Source: Fonsecaea monophora (lineage: Eukaryota; Ascomycota; Eurotiomycetes; Chaetothyriales; Herpotrichiellaceae). Taken from it: a stretch of 64,000 bases of DNA. This document shows, in pieces, positions 45,056 to 55,472 of the stretch; position 1 is the stretch's first letter, and every line of letters starts with the position of its first letter. The stretch is taken from positions 51,801 through 115,800 of the forward strand of contig NW_019174031.1 in NCBI RefSeq assembly GCF_001642475.1, in the 5' to 3' direction. The translations under genes and the position numbers were made by a program. The notes under the pieces are model-generated. The model was not told the DNA's origin. It saw only the letters and a program-made list of their open reading frames with translations, and did no database searches.

Positions 45056-45740
45056 TCACTCTTGTCCAAGTGCCGTCTCCAAGCCCCTGGGCAGGATGCC
45101 GTCTGTGGCCTCTGGAATCGGTAAACCCTGGCCGAAGATCAAATTGTCATATCCGATCATGAAGTGGACTGGTCTAGCGAGCCAGTTGCACTCGTCACCT
45201 GTAATCGACAGTCAGGGATTGATTAACGCGAGCGGGGCGTTGACTTGCTGTTCATCTTTTCGACGTATTCTGGGCTCGAAAAGAACGCTGCTGCATCCTC
45301 AATGGATGAGACCAGAATTTCACTACAACCGTCATACTCCAATAGTTCCATTCCCTCGATCAGAGTCTTTGCCGCTTCCTTGCACTTAGGAAGTGCATGG
45401 AACTGATCGTCCAGTCGGTCAAAAGCTTCAACTTTGGGAAGTCATTCTCTACTCACTTGAGTATATCGTTTGATGTTGAGCGCAAATGCTTTTGATGCCA
45501 CGGCCAGATCCGCGTGCACCTTGAGACACAAAGCAGTGAGCACGGAGCACATCTATTGGATAGGAGATAGATCAAGCTCACCGTTTCCCAATGCCTGTGG
45601 AAATCCTCATGACTGATGTCGGGTCTTTTCGAGAAGAAGAAGCTCAACTTTACGTACGGTTGGTAGTTGGGCTTGGAGTTTGGGGATAGCTGCTTCAGGG
45701 CAAAGTTATGCTGAATAGGAAAAGAAGGCGTCGACATCAT
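45056..45740 (-). CDS. EthD-domain protein
   Basis: Exons 45740-45582, 45519-45457, 45402-45249 and 45198-45056 give 172 residues. Core motifs are KLSFFFSKRPDISHEDFHRHW, VASKAFALNIKRYTQ, MELLEYDG, SPEYVEKMNSDE and VHFMIGYDNLIFG, the dimeric alpha+beta barrel of the EthD family. Fungal members act as dehydratases, decarboxylases or oxidases on aromatic polyketides, while bacterial EthD supports a P450 that cleaves ethers. The third intron is GC-AG (GCAAGT..TTACAG); reading a normal GT there would put a stop at once. Start at 45740 or 45737. Function in this locus is unknown, but linkage to P450s is suggestive. Confidence 0.85.
45199..45248 (-). other. GC-AG intron of EthD gene
   Basis: 50 nt, donor GCAAGT, branch-like CTGAC, acceptor TTACAG. 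The join makes the serine of MNSDECNW and continues the EthD C-terminus. Confidence 0.75.
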
Positions 45741-46275
45741 TCACAAGTCCCGAGGGTTGTTGGAATTGAAAACATTGGATTGATTGTAGCTCGAACGGAG
45801 AAGAGCTTGAAGATGATTCATCCAGATATCTATAGAATACCCTGAGCGGCCCATCTTCGGTACATGTCAGCATATCCAACATGGGAATGACTGAAGCTTC
45901 TTCGGGATATATATTCAGCGCGTCGCACTCCCTGATAGAGCAGCAGGAAAGCAAACACCCACTGTAAGGATGAAAAATGCGAGTCCTCACAAGGATCCCA
46001 TCCAGTTCTGCCTGACTTGACTTGGATGGCAGAGCACTTACGAACAGAACTATTTCTTTTGTCGCCTTGGCCATTGATCTCCGCGCCTGAAGTGCTGCGC
46101 GGGTGGTTCTCGGGTGGTTTGAAACTTGTGAAATTGCGCCGAAACGCGTCGTTGCTGATCTAGGTCTGACAGGGAGACGAACATCGTGTAAATTATGTTA
46201 TGGTGCCTATAAGAGGTGTTTACAACAGATTTGTCTATAATTCACATCGGCATGCTACGAACAATGACAAGCAAG
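45741..46275 (-). other. Region upstream of EthD and AKR genes with an uncertain minus frame
   Basis: A minus frame from ATG 46074 (MAKATKEIVLF, then a GTAAGT donor) runs about 120 codons to 45706 and contains EDGPLRVFYRYLDES. It could be a small gene or 5' exons linked to EthD, but I could not find a splice pattern joining them in frame. The remainder is the AKR promoter; TATAATT lies about 40 bp before its ATG. Confidence 0.35.
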
Positions 46276-47463
46276 ATGGAATATACCAGGTTTGTAGTGG
46301 ATATCATCGTACTGAGCACCAATGGCTAACTCGCCAATAACTTAGACTTGGGACCTCAGGTCTAAAAATCTCGAAAATCATTCTCGGAGCCATGTCATTT
46401 GGCAGTTCAACATGGGAAAAATGGGTGCTGGATGAGGATGAGTCTCTGCCTATCCTGGAACATGCATATAAAAGCGGCATAAACACATGGGATACGGTAG
46501 GCTCGCTCGCTGACGGATGGTAGCATCAGAAAGAGAGACTTGCTCACCTTGCGATGCAGGCCGACTTCTACTCTCATGGAGAAAGCGAAAGAATCATAGG
46601 CAAGGCGCTTCGGACGTTCAATATCCCGCGGCAGAATGTTACAATCTTGACAAAGTGCTACTTCGGCGTGAGCCACGATGGCAGTCAGCTACCTCTGACG
46701 GAATGTACTGTCAATGACGGGGCCATGGTGAATCGCGTTGGCCTCAGCCGCAAGCACATTCTCGATGCGGTCGATGCAAGCGTGGAACGCCTAGGCACGT
46801 ACATCGACGTCCTCCAGATTCACAGATTGGACCGAGACACCGAAATGGAAGAGATCATGAGCGCGCTGAATGATGTGGTGCAGTCAGGCAAAGTGAGATA
46901 TATCGGCGCAAGCAGCGTTCGTCTTCCCTAGCTCGTGCTGCACAAGTTACTTTCTAATTCCAAAGCAGATGGCGGCGTGGGAGTTTCAGCGCATGCAGAA
47001 TATTGCTGAAAGGCGCGGCTGGCATCGCTTCATTAGCATGCAAAACTACCTCAACCTGCTTTATCGAGAAGAAGAGCGGGAGATGATTCCATACTGTAAA
47101 GCTACGGGCGTGGGCATCATTCCTTGGTCTCCGGTGGCTCGGGGCGTGCTTGCACGGCCTTGGAAGTCCGCAAAGACTGTCCGCGAAAAGACTGACGCCT
47201 ACCTGTCGGCGCTGGTCAGTAAAGAGAACGAAAGGGACAACGCTGTGGTCGATCGCGTTGAACAGGTGGCAATGAAAAGGGGTGTTCCAATGGCAGCAGT
47301 CGCAACAGCTTGGGTATTGAGTAAGGGTGCAAATCCTATACTCGGGCTTTCGTCCAAAGAAAGAATTGACCAGGCCATTGAAGCAGTGAGCCTGAAGCTT
47401 TCAGATGAGGAAATTAGCTACTTAGAGGCGCCGTACCAACCCAAGCACGTCTCCGGGTATTGA
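46276..47463 (+). CDS. Aldo/keto reductase, versiconal-hemiacetal-acetate-reductase-like
   Basis: Exons 46276-46289, 46346-46496, 46560-46916, 46969-47463; 338 residues. Start MEYTRLGTSGLKISKI, then the catalytic Asp-Tyr pair in ADFYSHGESE, Lys in TILTKCYF and His in LQIHRLD. MAAWEF, GIIPWSPVARG and GANPILGLSS follow, with the Ser/Arg cofactor-binding end. The opening and the MSFGS, FYSHG variants resemble fungal AKRs annotated as versiconal hemiacetal acetate reductase (VrdA). It should reduce aldehydes or ketones with NADPH. A 14-nt first exon is required to start the protein. Probable tailoring or catabolic reductase in the P450 locus. Confidence 0.9.
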
Positions 47464-47874
47464 ATGAAGGGGGAAAATGCTGTTTGTGTGATTAGCGCTC
47501 GAGGAAGAGGCTTGGGAAATCCCATGGCTGGGGATAAAGAAGATAACATGTCACTTGGAGCGTCTATTGAGTGCTTACGCGCATGCACCTGTCCGTATGA
47601 GACAGCGGAAGTCAAAAGACACGACCATGTAAAGGGGAGTTGATGTAGATAGTACTGCCGAACACTCAGACTTCAGCGGAATCACACCGTTCCACCTTCA
47701 TCTCTCGGATGATCTTACCTCAGTCCGACCGTGCTTCGGTATCCCGCCAAAGGTTCAAGATGACTTCTGTTGGCTGCCTGGTGTCCCTAGTCCTCTACCC
47801 GTTTAAATATAGAGAGCACTCCAGCATTTTACACCGAATAGGAGACCCCAACTCAGCAGTACCACCGTGTCGAA
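47464..47874. promoter_or_regulatory. Intergenic between AKR and SDR3
   Basis: 411 bp. TTAAATATAG at 47803-47812 is a TATA-like element about 65 bp before the SDR3 ATG. Confidence 0.45.
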
Positions 47875-48697
47875 ATGACATCCTTTACTGGAAAGGTCGT
47901 GACTGTTACCGGCGCTGCGTCAGGGATGGGATTGGCAACTGCTAAGCTCCTGTACTCTAGAGGGGTTCTGTTGTCGCTCGCAGACATTCGAAAAGATCGC
48001 TTAGACGAGGTTTTATCACAGATTACAGGATCGAACCAATGTCCCGACAACACCAACATCTTGACCTTCGGCGTTGACATCAGAAAGAGCGAAGAGGTTG
48101 ACAGCTGGATCGACGCAACCGTGAAGCACTTTGGGCGACTGGACGGTGCTGCCAACGTTGCTGGAGTTTTGGGAAAGTCATTTGGGACAGGTAGCTTGAC
48201 AGAGATCGACGACCAGGAGTTCGACTTCATCACCGGTGTCAATTTCAAGGGCCTATTCAATTGCCTACGGGCTGAATTGAGAGTCATATCCAAAGGGGGA
48301 AGTATAGTTAATGCATCAAGCTCGACTGGCTTGGAGGGCCATCCCAAAAACTCTGTCTACTCGGCAACAAAGCATGCTGTGATCGGCTTGACCAAGAGTG
48401 CTGCGAGGGAGTTTGGCGAACAAGGTATACGAGTGAATTGCGTGGCTCCGTGAGTTCGATTTCACCGCCCACCATTCGGTAGTGGCTAAATCCTACAGGG
48501 GTACCATCAAGACACCGATGGTGACGGCTGTTGGTGGGTTGGACAAGGACAATATGTCTTCAGTTTTCGCCCGAGTGCCACTGAAGCGAATGGGTGAAGC
48601 AGATGAGGCCGCAAAGGCGTTCGTTTTCTTACTGAGCGGCGAGTCCAGCTACATGACTGGAGCGACGGTAGTAGTGGATGGAGGTTTGTTATGCTAG
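47875..48697 (+). CDS. Short-chain dehydrogenase/reductase 3
   Basis: Exons 47875-48449 and 48499-48697; 257 residues. Motifs are TVTGAASGMGLATA, LADIRKD (Asp favouring NAD), a variant AANVAGVLG in place of NNAG, the Ser of VNASSSTGLEG, Tyr-x3-Lys in VYSATKHAVIG, then CVAPGTIKTPM and VVDGGLLC. These are typical of fungal SDRs of the 3-oxoacyl-ACP reductase-like group that oxidise secondary alcohols. The NVAG variant occurs in functional SDRs. Lies in tandem between the AKR and P450-2. Confidence 0.9.
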
Positions 48698-49370
48698 CCT
48701 GCTAGCCGTGCATAGAGAAGTACTCCAAACATAGAGATCAATCGCAGCACAAGAGTGCCATTGGGGTCTAAGAGAACTGCGCGGTTACTTTTGTTAAGCC
48801 GGAATCTATGTACGATGGTGTCGACTCTCTGCCCGCCCTCTCTGGTCGTCCACAGCCCCCTAGCTCATGAATGCTATTACGGGCCAATGTCGAATCAAAC
48901 TTCTCGTCGATATATTTGGGTGGCTTACCAACCGTCCTGGCGGCAAGGTTACCTGATAGATGCAGCATGTCTGCAGCATTTGATCGCGCAAGATCAAATT
49001 ATCCTCCCCCGCTATTCTCTTTCCCTGCTGAATTTCAACGGGTGGAGACAATCAATTCGGCTACAGCGTTGAAAGGTGGAGCAAACCAATAGAAATTACC
49101 CCGATTACTTGGCCGGGTTAACTTGATGAGATGGCCAAATCGCCCGAGAACGAACCTCATTCCTTTCATATCGGGTCTCCTGTGGCAAGTCGGAGAATGG
49201 CTCGGAGTAGCCCCCTCGGGGCCTCCAGATGTGACAGCAGTTATGGTGTTGGTGATGCGCGAGGCGGACCCTTAGCAGCTTTACTATTACTGCCAGCGAA
49301 GAGATTTGACACTGAATTGGATCTCTCTTAACGCAACCAACACTTCCTGCAGCTTGGTTTCGAGCTCAAC
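48698..49370. other. Intergenic upstream of P450-2
   Basis: 673 bp. It contains ACCCCGATTACTTGGCCGGG near 49096-49116, a loose inverted CCCG/CGGG pair. No gene. Confidence 0.35.
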
Positions 49371-51297
49371 ATGATCACAATGGCGGACACACCAATCTGG
49401 TCGAAGCCTTACCTCTGGGCGGCGGTCGTCGTCGTCGTTCTCGCCATCTATCGTCTCTTGCAGGTCGGCAAACGCGACCCTCGAATGCCCCCAGGTCCGC
49501 CCACGGTTCCAATTCTAGGAAATGCTCACCAGATTCCTCGCACAGGCCTCTACAAGCAGTTTCGAGAGTGGGCCAAGGAATACGGACCAATCTTCAGTCT
49601 CAAACTTGGACCTTCGAATGTCGTTGTTCTGTGCGATCGAAAGGCGATCCATAAGCTTCTCGTCGAGAAAGGCGCCATTTACTCGGACCGTCCAGAGACT
49701 TATGTTGGCCAGCTTCTGACCAAGGGTGATCACCTGGCGGTCTCGCAGATGGATCCTCTCTGGAGAGAAAAGAGAAAGGTCATCGCGCACAACTTCTCAC
49801 CTAAGCCACTGGACGAGAAGCATTTCCGAGTTCAGGAGGCAGAGTAATCATATTTCCCCTTACTGAGAAGTTGACCCAAGACTAATGCGCATCCTCAGGG
49901 CTACGATCCTCATGAACAACCTCTTGACAACCCCGGAAGACTTCTACAGGCAGATCAGGAGATACACGGCATCTGTAGTGAGCTCAATCACGTATGGGTA
50001 TCGTGGCGAAACTCCGGACTCATTCTGGGCCAAAGTAGGTGACATGATACATTTTCGAGTGTGTCCACTAATGGTACTTTATAGGGCGTCTATGATGTGA
50101 TGGACAAGGTAAAGCAACAATCCTGGCGTCATTCTCAGGTCATCTCTAACCTTTTACTTAGTGGACGGCTGCTATGGAACCTGGGGCTAACCCTCCAGTG
50201 GATGAATTCAAATTTCTCCGGTACATACCCATGTCGATGGCATTCTGGAAACGTCGGGCTGTCGAGGCTGGTTCTGTGATGGATAGTGTTTGGGGAGAGG
50301 CACGCCGCCGGATCGACGAGAGACGGGCTAAGGGCGAGCGACGAAATTGCATCATCGACACTCTGCTGGACGAGTACGAAAAGAAGGGAATGCCATTCTC
50401 CAAGCATGGCTTCGACAACCTGATGGGTGAGCTGGTCGAAGGCGGTGCAGATACAACGGCAGCTCAGCTTCTTACCTTGGTCCTCGCTTTTGGTCTCTAC
50501 CCGGAAGTTCAGCAGAAGGCACGAAGAGAAATTGATGCTGTTTGTGGCACTGAGAGAGCTCCCCTCTGGTCCGACTTTGACCGACTACCGTACATCAACT
50601 GCATTGTGAAGGAAGGCATGAGATGGCGCCCAGTGTACGCTTACCCGTTGATCCTCGCTAGCACACTTTGACTGACCTATCTCTCACAGGGCTGTCTCAG
50701 CACTACCTCACAGGGCACGGGAAGGTTCGTGATGCAGTCGATACTGAAGGAGGTGAGCTCCGTAGCTGACACAGTAACAGACGATGTTTACGAGGGCATG
50801 TTGATCCCCAAGGATTCGACCGTCTTCCTCCCCACATGGGCCATCCATCACTCTCCCGAAATCTACCCTGATCCGGAAACCTTTAACCCAGATAGATATC
50901 TCCATCACCACAAGCTAGCTAGCGACTATGCTGGAAGTCCTGACTGGGCAAACCGAGATAAGTTCATCTCTCCCTACGCAACGACCTTGAGAGACTAACT
51001 TCATCTTTACATCATTATAACTATGGTGCTGGTCGACGTGTCTGCCCAGGTATGCATCTTGCCGAGCGCAATATGTGGCGCATCGCAGCAAAACTCCTCT
51101 GGGCCTTTGACTTCTCCGAGTATGTAGATCCTCGGACTGGAGTTAAGGTGCCCTTGGATCCCGATGCGTATAACCCAGGGATTCTTCAAGCGCCGTTGCC
51201 TTTTAAGATCGCTATCAAACCCCGAAGTGAGAAACATGTTCAGCGAATTCAACAAGAGATGTCGGACGCACTGGAATTTTTGAAACAGTACAGCTGA
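49371..51297 (+). CDS. Cytochrome P450 monooxygenase 2 (P450-2)
   Basis: Seven exons: 49371-49843, 49899-50034, 50085-50108, 50162-50634, 50690-50724, 50781-50957, 51011-51297; 534 residues, every phase consistent. N-terminal anchor LWAAVVVVVLAIYRLL, hinge MPPGPPTVPILGN, WREKRKVIAHNFSP, I-helix EGGADTTAAQ, ExxR in KEGMRWRP, FNPDRYLHHH and haem loop YGAGRRVCPG. It shares with P450-1 the 24-nt exon (GVYDVMDK), the flanking junctions and an AT-AC intron at the same codon, but lacks P450-1 introns 2 and 6. It is therefore an older tandem paralogue rather than a fresh copy. ER-bound; needs CPR. Substrate unknown. Confidence 0.93.
50958..51010 (+). other. AT-AC intron of P450-2
   Basis: 53 nt from ATAAGTTC to CTTTAC, with a CTAAC branch site 15-20 nt before the end. 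The join gives Arg-Asp-His-Tyr-Asn-Tyr-Gly-Ala-Gly-Arg. AG dinucleotides inside the segment would lead to TAA or the wrong frame. Confidence 0.8.
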
Positions 51298-52435
51298 ACA
51301 GGCTAAAGAACAGCGATCCGGAAATCCTCCGGGAAATGGGATTGATACCATAGTTGTACGACCGCTGAATGAATGTGAAATAGAGGACACTTATCTTAGG
51401 TGGTAACAAATAAACCATACTTTCGTCATGCCAACATGACTGCTATCTTGAATACATAAGATGTAGATACTCAAACATCTATTGGTGTCAAGCAAACGAA
51501 AATATTGTTTAGGATCAACGACAGATGTGATCTCCGAGCCTCGTAGCACTGCTGGCGAATAATGTGCAGGTCACCTCTACATTCTGAATGACCTTCTCCC
51601 CTGGTTCAGGAGCTCTCCAGTGACCAGAGGTTATCCGACCTTGTATACTATGGCCAGATGCGATTGGGAATCCACACACGCGAAAAAGACCTGTTAAGTG
51701 AATACCAGAACGACATTCGTCAATTATCACCTTTATCCAGTCTCGATCAGCACATATCACCAAGGTTTTCCGAGGTTTTCCGAGATTCTTTCAGGAGGAT
51801 ATAATTTTCAGTCTCCCGAGTACAGCGGTTGATCTTGGTCACGTTGACAGTTGCCCATATAGAATGTTCAGCCCTGGCGGAGCACGGGTCAACCAGGGCG
51901 GCAGACTTTCAATGACCTGAACAGACCTTACTCATACTTGTTAAAGATCTTCAGGCACATATTGACCGCTGGAGCCGTAGTAGGCAGTGTAGCAAGAAGA
52001 TGGAGCCGTTATCTGCCCGTTATCAACCCGTGGGTAAGATGTCTGTGCTCTTTCACAGTCCGACTCCAAGCGTAACAAGTGAATGGGGTGGGCCTCTTCT
52101 CCCTTGAAGCTGTATATAATGTACCTTTGCGACAAGCGAATCGCTGAGCATCTCCAGATTGTCTCGTTTCGGCCCATCATCGCTCGGATTGCCAGTACTG
52201 AGCGTCCCGTTGTAGAATGGCTCGTTCCCGAATTGGGGACCCCGCGGTCCTGTCGGTGGATCTCCAAGGCTGGGGAGCCCCCGGCCTCAGCCTCAGATAT
52301 GCTCCGTCTAAGACTTGGGGCTGTCAAGACAGGAGACCAAATCCATTTAAAGATGCGACTTCTTCCCTTGGGGCTGGTTTGACGGCGTACGCGTACTTTC
52401 CAACCTCACACCCAGGCTGTAGCATTGGTGACAAG
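51298..52435. other. 1.1-kb intergenic between P450-2 and MFS transporter 2
   Basis: No gene recognised. A GTTTTCCGAG repeat in tandem sits at about 51765-51785. GGGGACCCCGCGGTCC near 52235-52250 is a G/C-rich inverted element in the MFS promoter region. Confidence 0.4.
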
Positions 52436-54188
52436 ATGTTGCGACTCACGCGGTATAATATCTTGATTGTTTGTGCTGCTTGCCTTGGCGCATACTCCTA
52501 CGGCTTTTCTTATGCCGTCTTTGTCACTTCCATTGGAGAACCTGGATTTTTCAGTTATTTTGAATTGGACCGTGGGTTGATACGGACTGCATACCTGTCG
52601 TGTTTAGCTAATCTGTGCCTGTAGCAACCTCGGACTACACCGCTACTTTGATCGGAGCTATCAGTGGGCTCTTCTGTGCCGGAGCTGCCTTTGGAGCCAT
52701 CATACAATCCTACACGAGTGACAAGTATGGCCGACGAAAAGCCCTCGCCTTCGGCGGCGCCATCTCAGTGGTTGGCTCTGCGGTTGTGGCTGGCTCTATC
52801 AACATCCCCATGTTATTCGTCTTTCGATTCATCACTGGCCTAGGAGTAGGCCAACTGCTGGCTCTGGTCCCGTTGTACGTGGCAGAGGTCGCACCACCCC
52901 ATCGTCGAGGCCTTCTCAGTGCACTTGTTGGGGTTGGATTCTCTTTAGGTTATCTCAGGTATTGAACCTCGCCGATGGAAGTGTGGAATCCTCTTCTGAT
53001 TTTCTCTGCAGCTCCGCGTGGATTGGTTACGGCACGTACTTTACCACAAACAACACACTTCAATGGCGTATGCCTCTTTGTTTAGCTCCACTGGCTCCTC
53101 TAGGGCTGGTGATTGTCTGCTACTGGATCCCTGAATCTCCCAGATGGTCGGTTTGGGTAGGCCACGATGCAGAGGCATGGAAAACAATTCAGAAAGTGCA
53201 TCACGACCCCAATGACCCGCGAGATGCAGCTGCATACGCGGAATTCATCCAAATCAAGAGACAAGTGGCACATGACAAGGAGATGAAAGCATCATTTGTC
53301 CGCATGTTCAGCGTTCCGTCATGGAGGAAGCGCACTCTCTTGGCCATCTTGATCATGTTTGCCGTGCAATCATCTGGCTATAACGGGATCACCTCCTACC
53401 TGGTTCTCGTCGCTCAATCGGCAGGAATGACGGGTGCGATGCCTCTCCTGATGTACGCCATTTATGTTGTCATTGCAGTCTTTTTCAACTTTGTCAACGC
53501 TGCTGTCATTGATCGGGTTGGGCGGAGAAGAATGCTGCGTAAGTACATCTTGTAGAGTCGGATTCCAGGGACGGTGACAGCCGTCGGCTAACGAGTGCTG
53601 CAAACAGTCATCGGCATTGTCTGGACCGGATCATGTCTCCTTGCTGCCGCTCTTCTCAGCTGGAAGTATGCGGGTACCTCGCACAAGGCTGGCAACGGTG
53701 CTGCAATGTTTTTCTTCATGATGTTTGGACTGGGACTGGGACTGTTCCTTGATCCAACTCAGTTCGTGGTGAGTGGCGTTCCCTCACGTAGAGGCAGGAC
53801 TGTTGCTGATCAAACGTTTCAGTGGTGCTCCGAGGCATTTCCAACCACCATTCGAGCCAAGGGTCTCACCATTGCCCTGTTCACATACTTTGTCTCGACG
53901 GTATTGTACACGGCTCCAGCACCCAAGGCCTTTGCAAATATTGGCTGGAAGTTCTACCTGGTCTTTATTTCCTGTGACGTTGTGTGCTTCGCTATGCTGT
54001 ACAAATGGCTACCGGAAACAGGCAACTTGACGCTGGAGGAGATAGGTAAGCTGTTTGGGGATGAAGTTGTGACCCACTTTGCCCAAGATGGCAATGGCCT
54101 GGTTGAAGTGGACGCTATGGCCGACTTCGATGAGAAATCTATCACAACGCAGATTGAGGAAACAACGACGAGCCACAGTGGAAAGTGA
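52436..54188 (+). CDS. MFS sugar-porter transporter 2
   Basis: Exons 52436-52571, 52625-52958, 53012-53538, 53608-53768, 53823-54188; 507 residues, all GT-AG and in phase. Sugar-porter signatures are DKYGRRKALAFGG, VPLYVAEVAPPHRRG, WIPESPRWSVWVG, DRVGRRRML and the closing LPETGNLTLEEIGKLFG. Twelve hydrophobic segments are visible. It is only distantly similar to transporter 1, so not a tandem copy. Plasma-membrane proton symport of a sugar or small polyol or acid is expected; in this locus it may import the pathway substrate. It is read toward TF2. Confidence 0.9.
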
Positions 54189-55472
54189 TCATGTCACCAC
54201 CACGAAGTCCAGGAGTAGGGGTGAGGCAGGAAGTGGACGGATTCGAACTTGAAGTTGCTCATGGGAGGTTGTGCACAGTTTGGTAGTAGATGGCTACGTA
54301 AGGAGGCAGGGGGCGAATGAGCGGTGAACGAAAGATTCTGTCTCTTCTGTTACCTCATGGTGTGGATAAGTTTTGAGAGTGCATTTGCTGGTGCGATCAA
54401 ACATGAGACATTTTCATCAAAGAAATGAACAAGTATAGCTTGCATCAAGTAGAACTCCTAAACAGGGTATTGCCGACAAGAGGAGGCCTCAGATTGGTCT
54501 CGTACAGTATGAAAAAGGGGAATGTCAGCTGTTGTAACTGCCCGAAGAACGTACAGCCTCATGAGAATGAATCGGTAGTGACGCGGCCAGTCGTGCCCCA
54601 GCTTCCCAAACGCCACCCGTCATCGCAGCCTCACAAGCTGAAAAGGCCAGAAACATGTCATGCTAAGTTCTCCAACTTCGCCACTTGGGCACTGCGGCTA
54701 CAGTAGGTTGTGTCAACATGGCGGTGGTGGGGAATCAGCCCTTGCGGAAAGAAAGGAGCAGACAAAGTATTCGACCACAACCATCACGGTGCTTCTTTGC
54801 TAGAGGGTGCTGACCTTGCTGGGCCAAGTGGTAGAGTTCCGATCCTTATCAGAGGATCATATGAGAAAGCTTACAGCGAATAGCTATTTCAGTCGATCTC
54901 GCCCGCCGTCAGATTTCCACTGATCAAGCCTGGATAGCCTCCGCACCTGAATGCTTGCCTTTTTACGATCGATCGTGCTACCCATGTTGAACCCGGATGA
55001 TAGAATAAGTTTCTCTCTATACCCAAGCCCCATCGCCATGCACGTAATTACTCACCAGAACTCAAGATTTTTCGTCCCGCCACAGCGGAGCCGGAGTCTA
55101 GACCCAAGATTCAATTCACTTTTTCGATAAATCCATACTAGTCTAAGCCGATTGACCCGCTCCAAGGAATGGTGTGAGCAAATGATAATTTGGCCGCAGA
55201 TACTAGCCTCTCTTCAGTGGCAGTCTGCATCTACCAATAAAAGTATGATACTTTCCATGTGGTTCCGGAATCTGTACGGGGGACTGTTGTCTATCTGGTA
55301 GCGAAGTGGGGTAAAGCCGGGGATCCAGAGAGTCTGGAGAGGTGCCAAGGTGAGCAAGGTCTGTATTTTCTGAATCTCACCCACCTAGTCTTCTCATTGC
55401 CGTTGTAACAACAGTCTTGCGATCCCATGTTGTATGTTTGTCTACGATATCTTTGCCCATCGATTTGATCCT
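54189..55472. other. 1.3-kb intergenic upstream of TF2
   Basis: A frame at 54425-54706 is short and without family features. I see no other gene. The promoter of TF2 lies in the right half. Confidence 0.4.

Noticed and set aside
42014..51010. U12-type explanation of the two AT-AC introns
   Set aside because: The donor is ATAAGT, not the ATATCCTT of U12 introns, and the branch site is a normal fungal CTAAC. U2-type splicing fits better.
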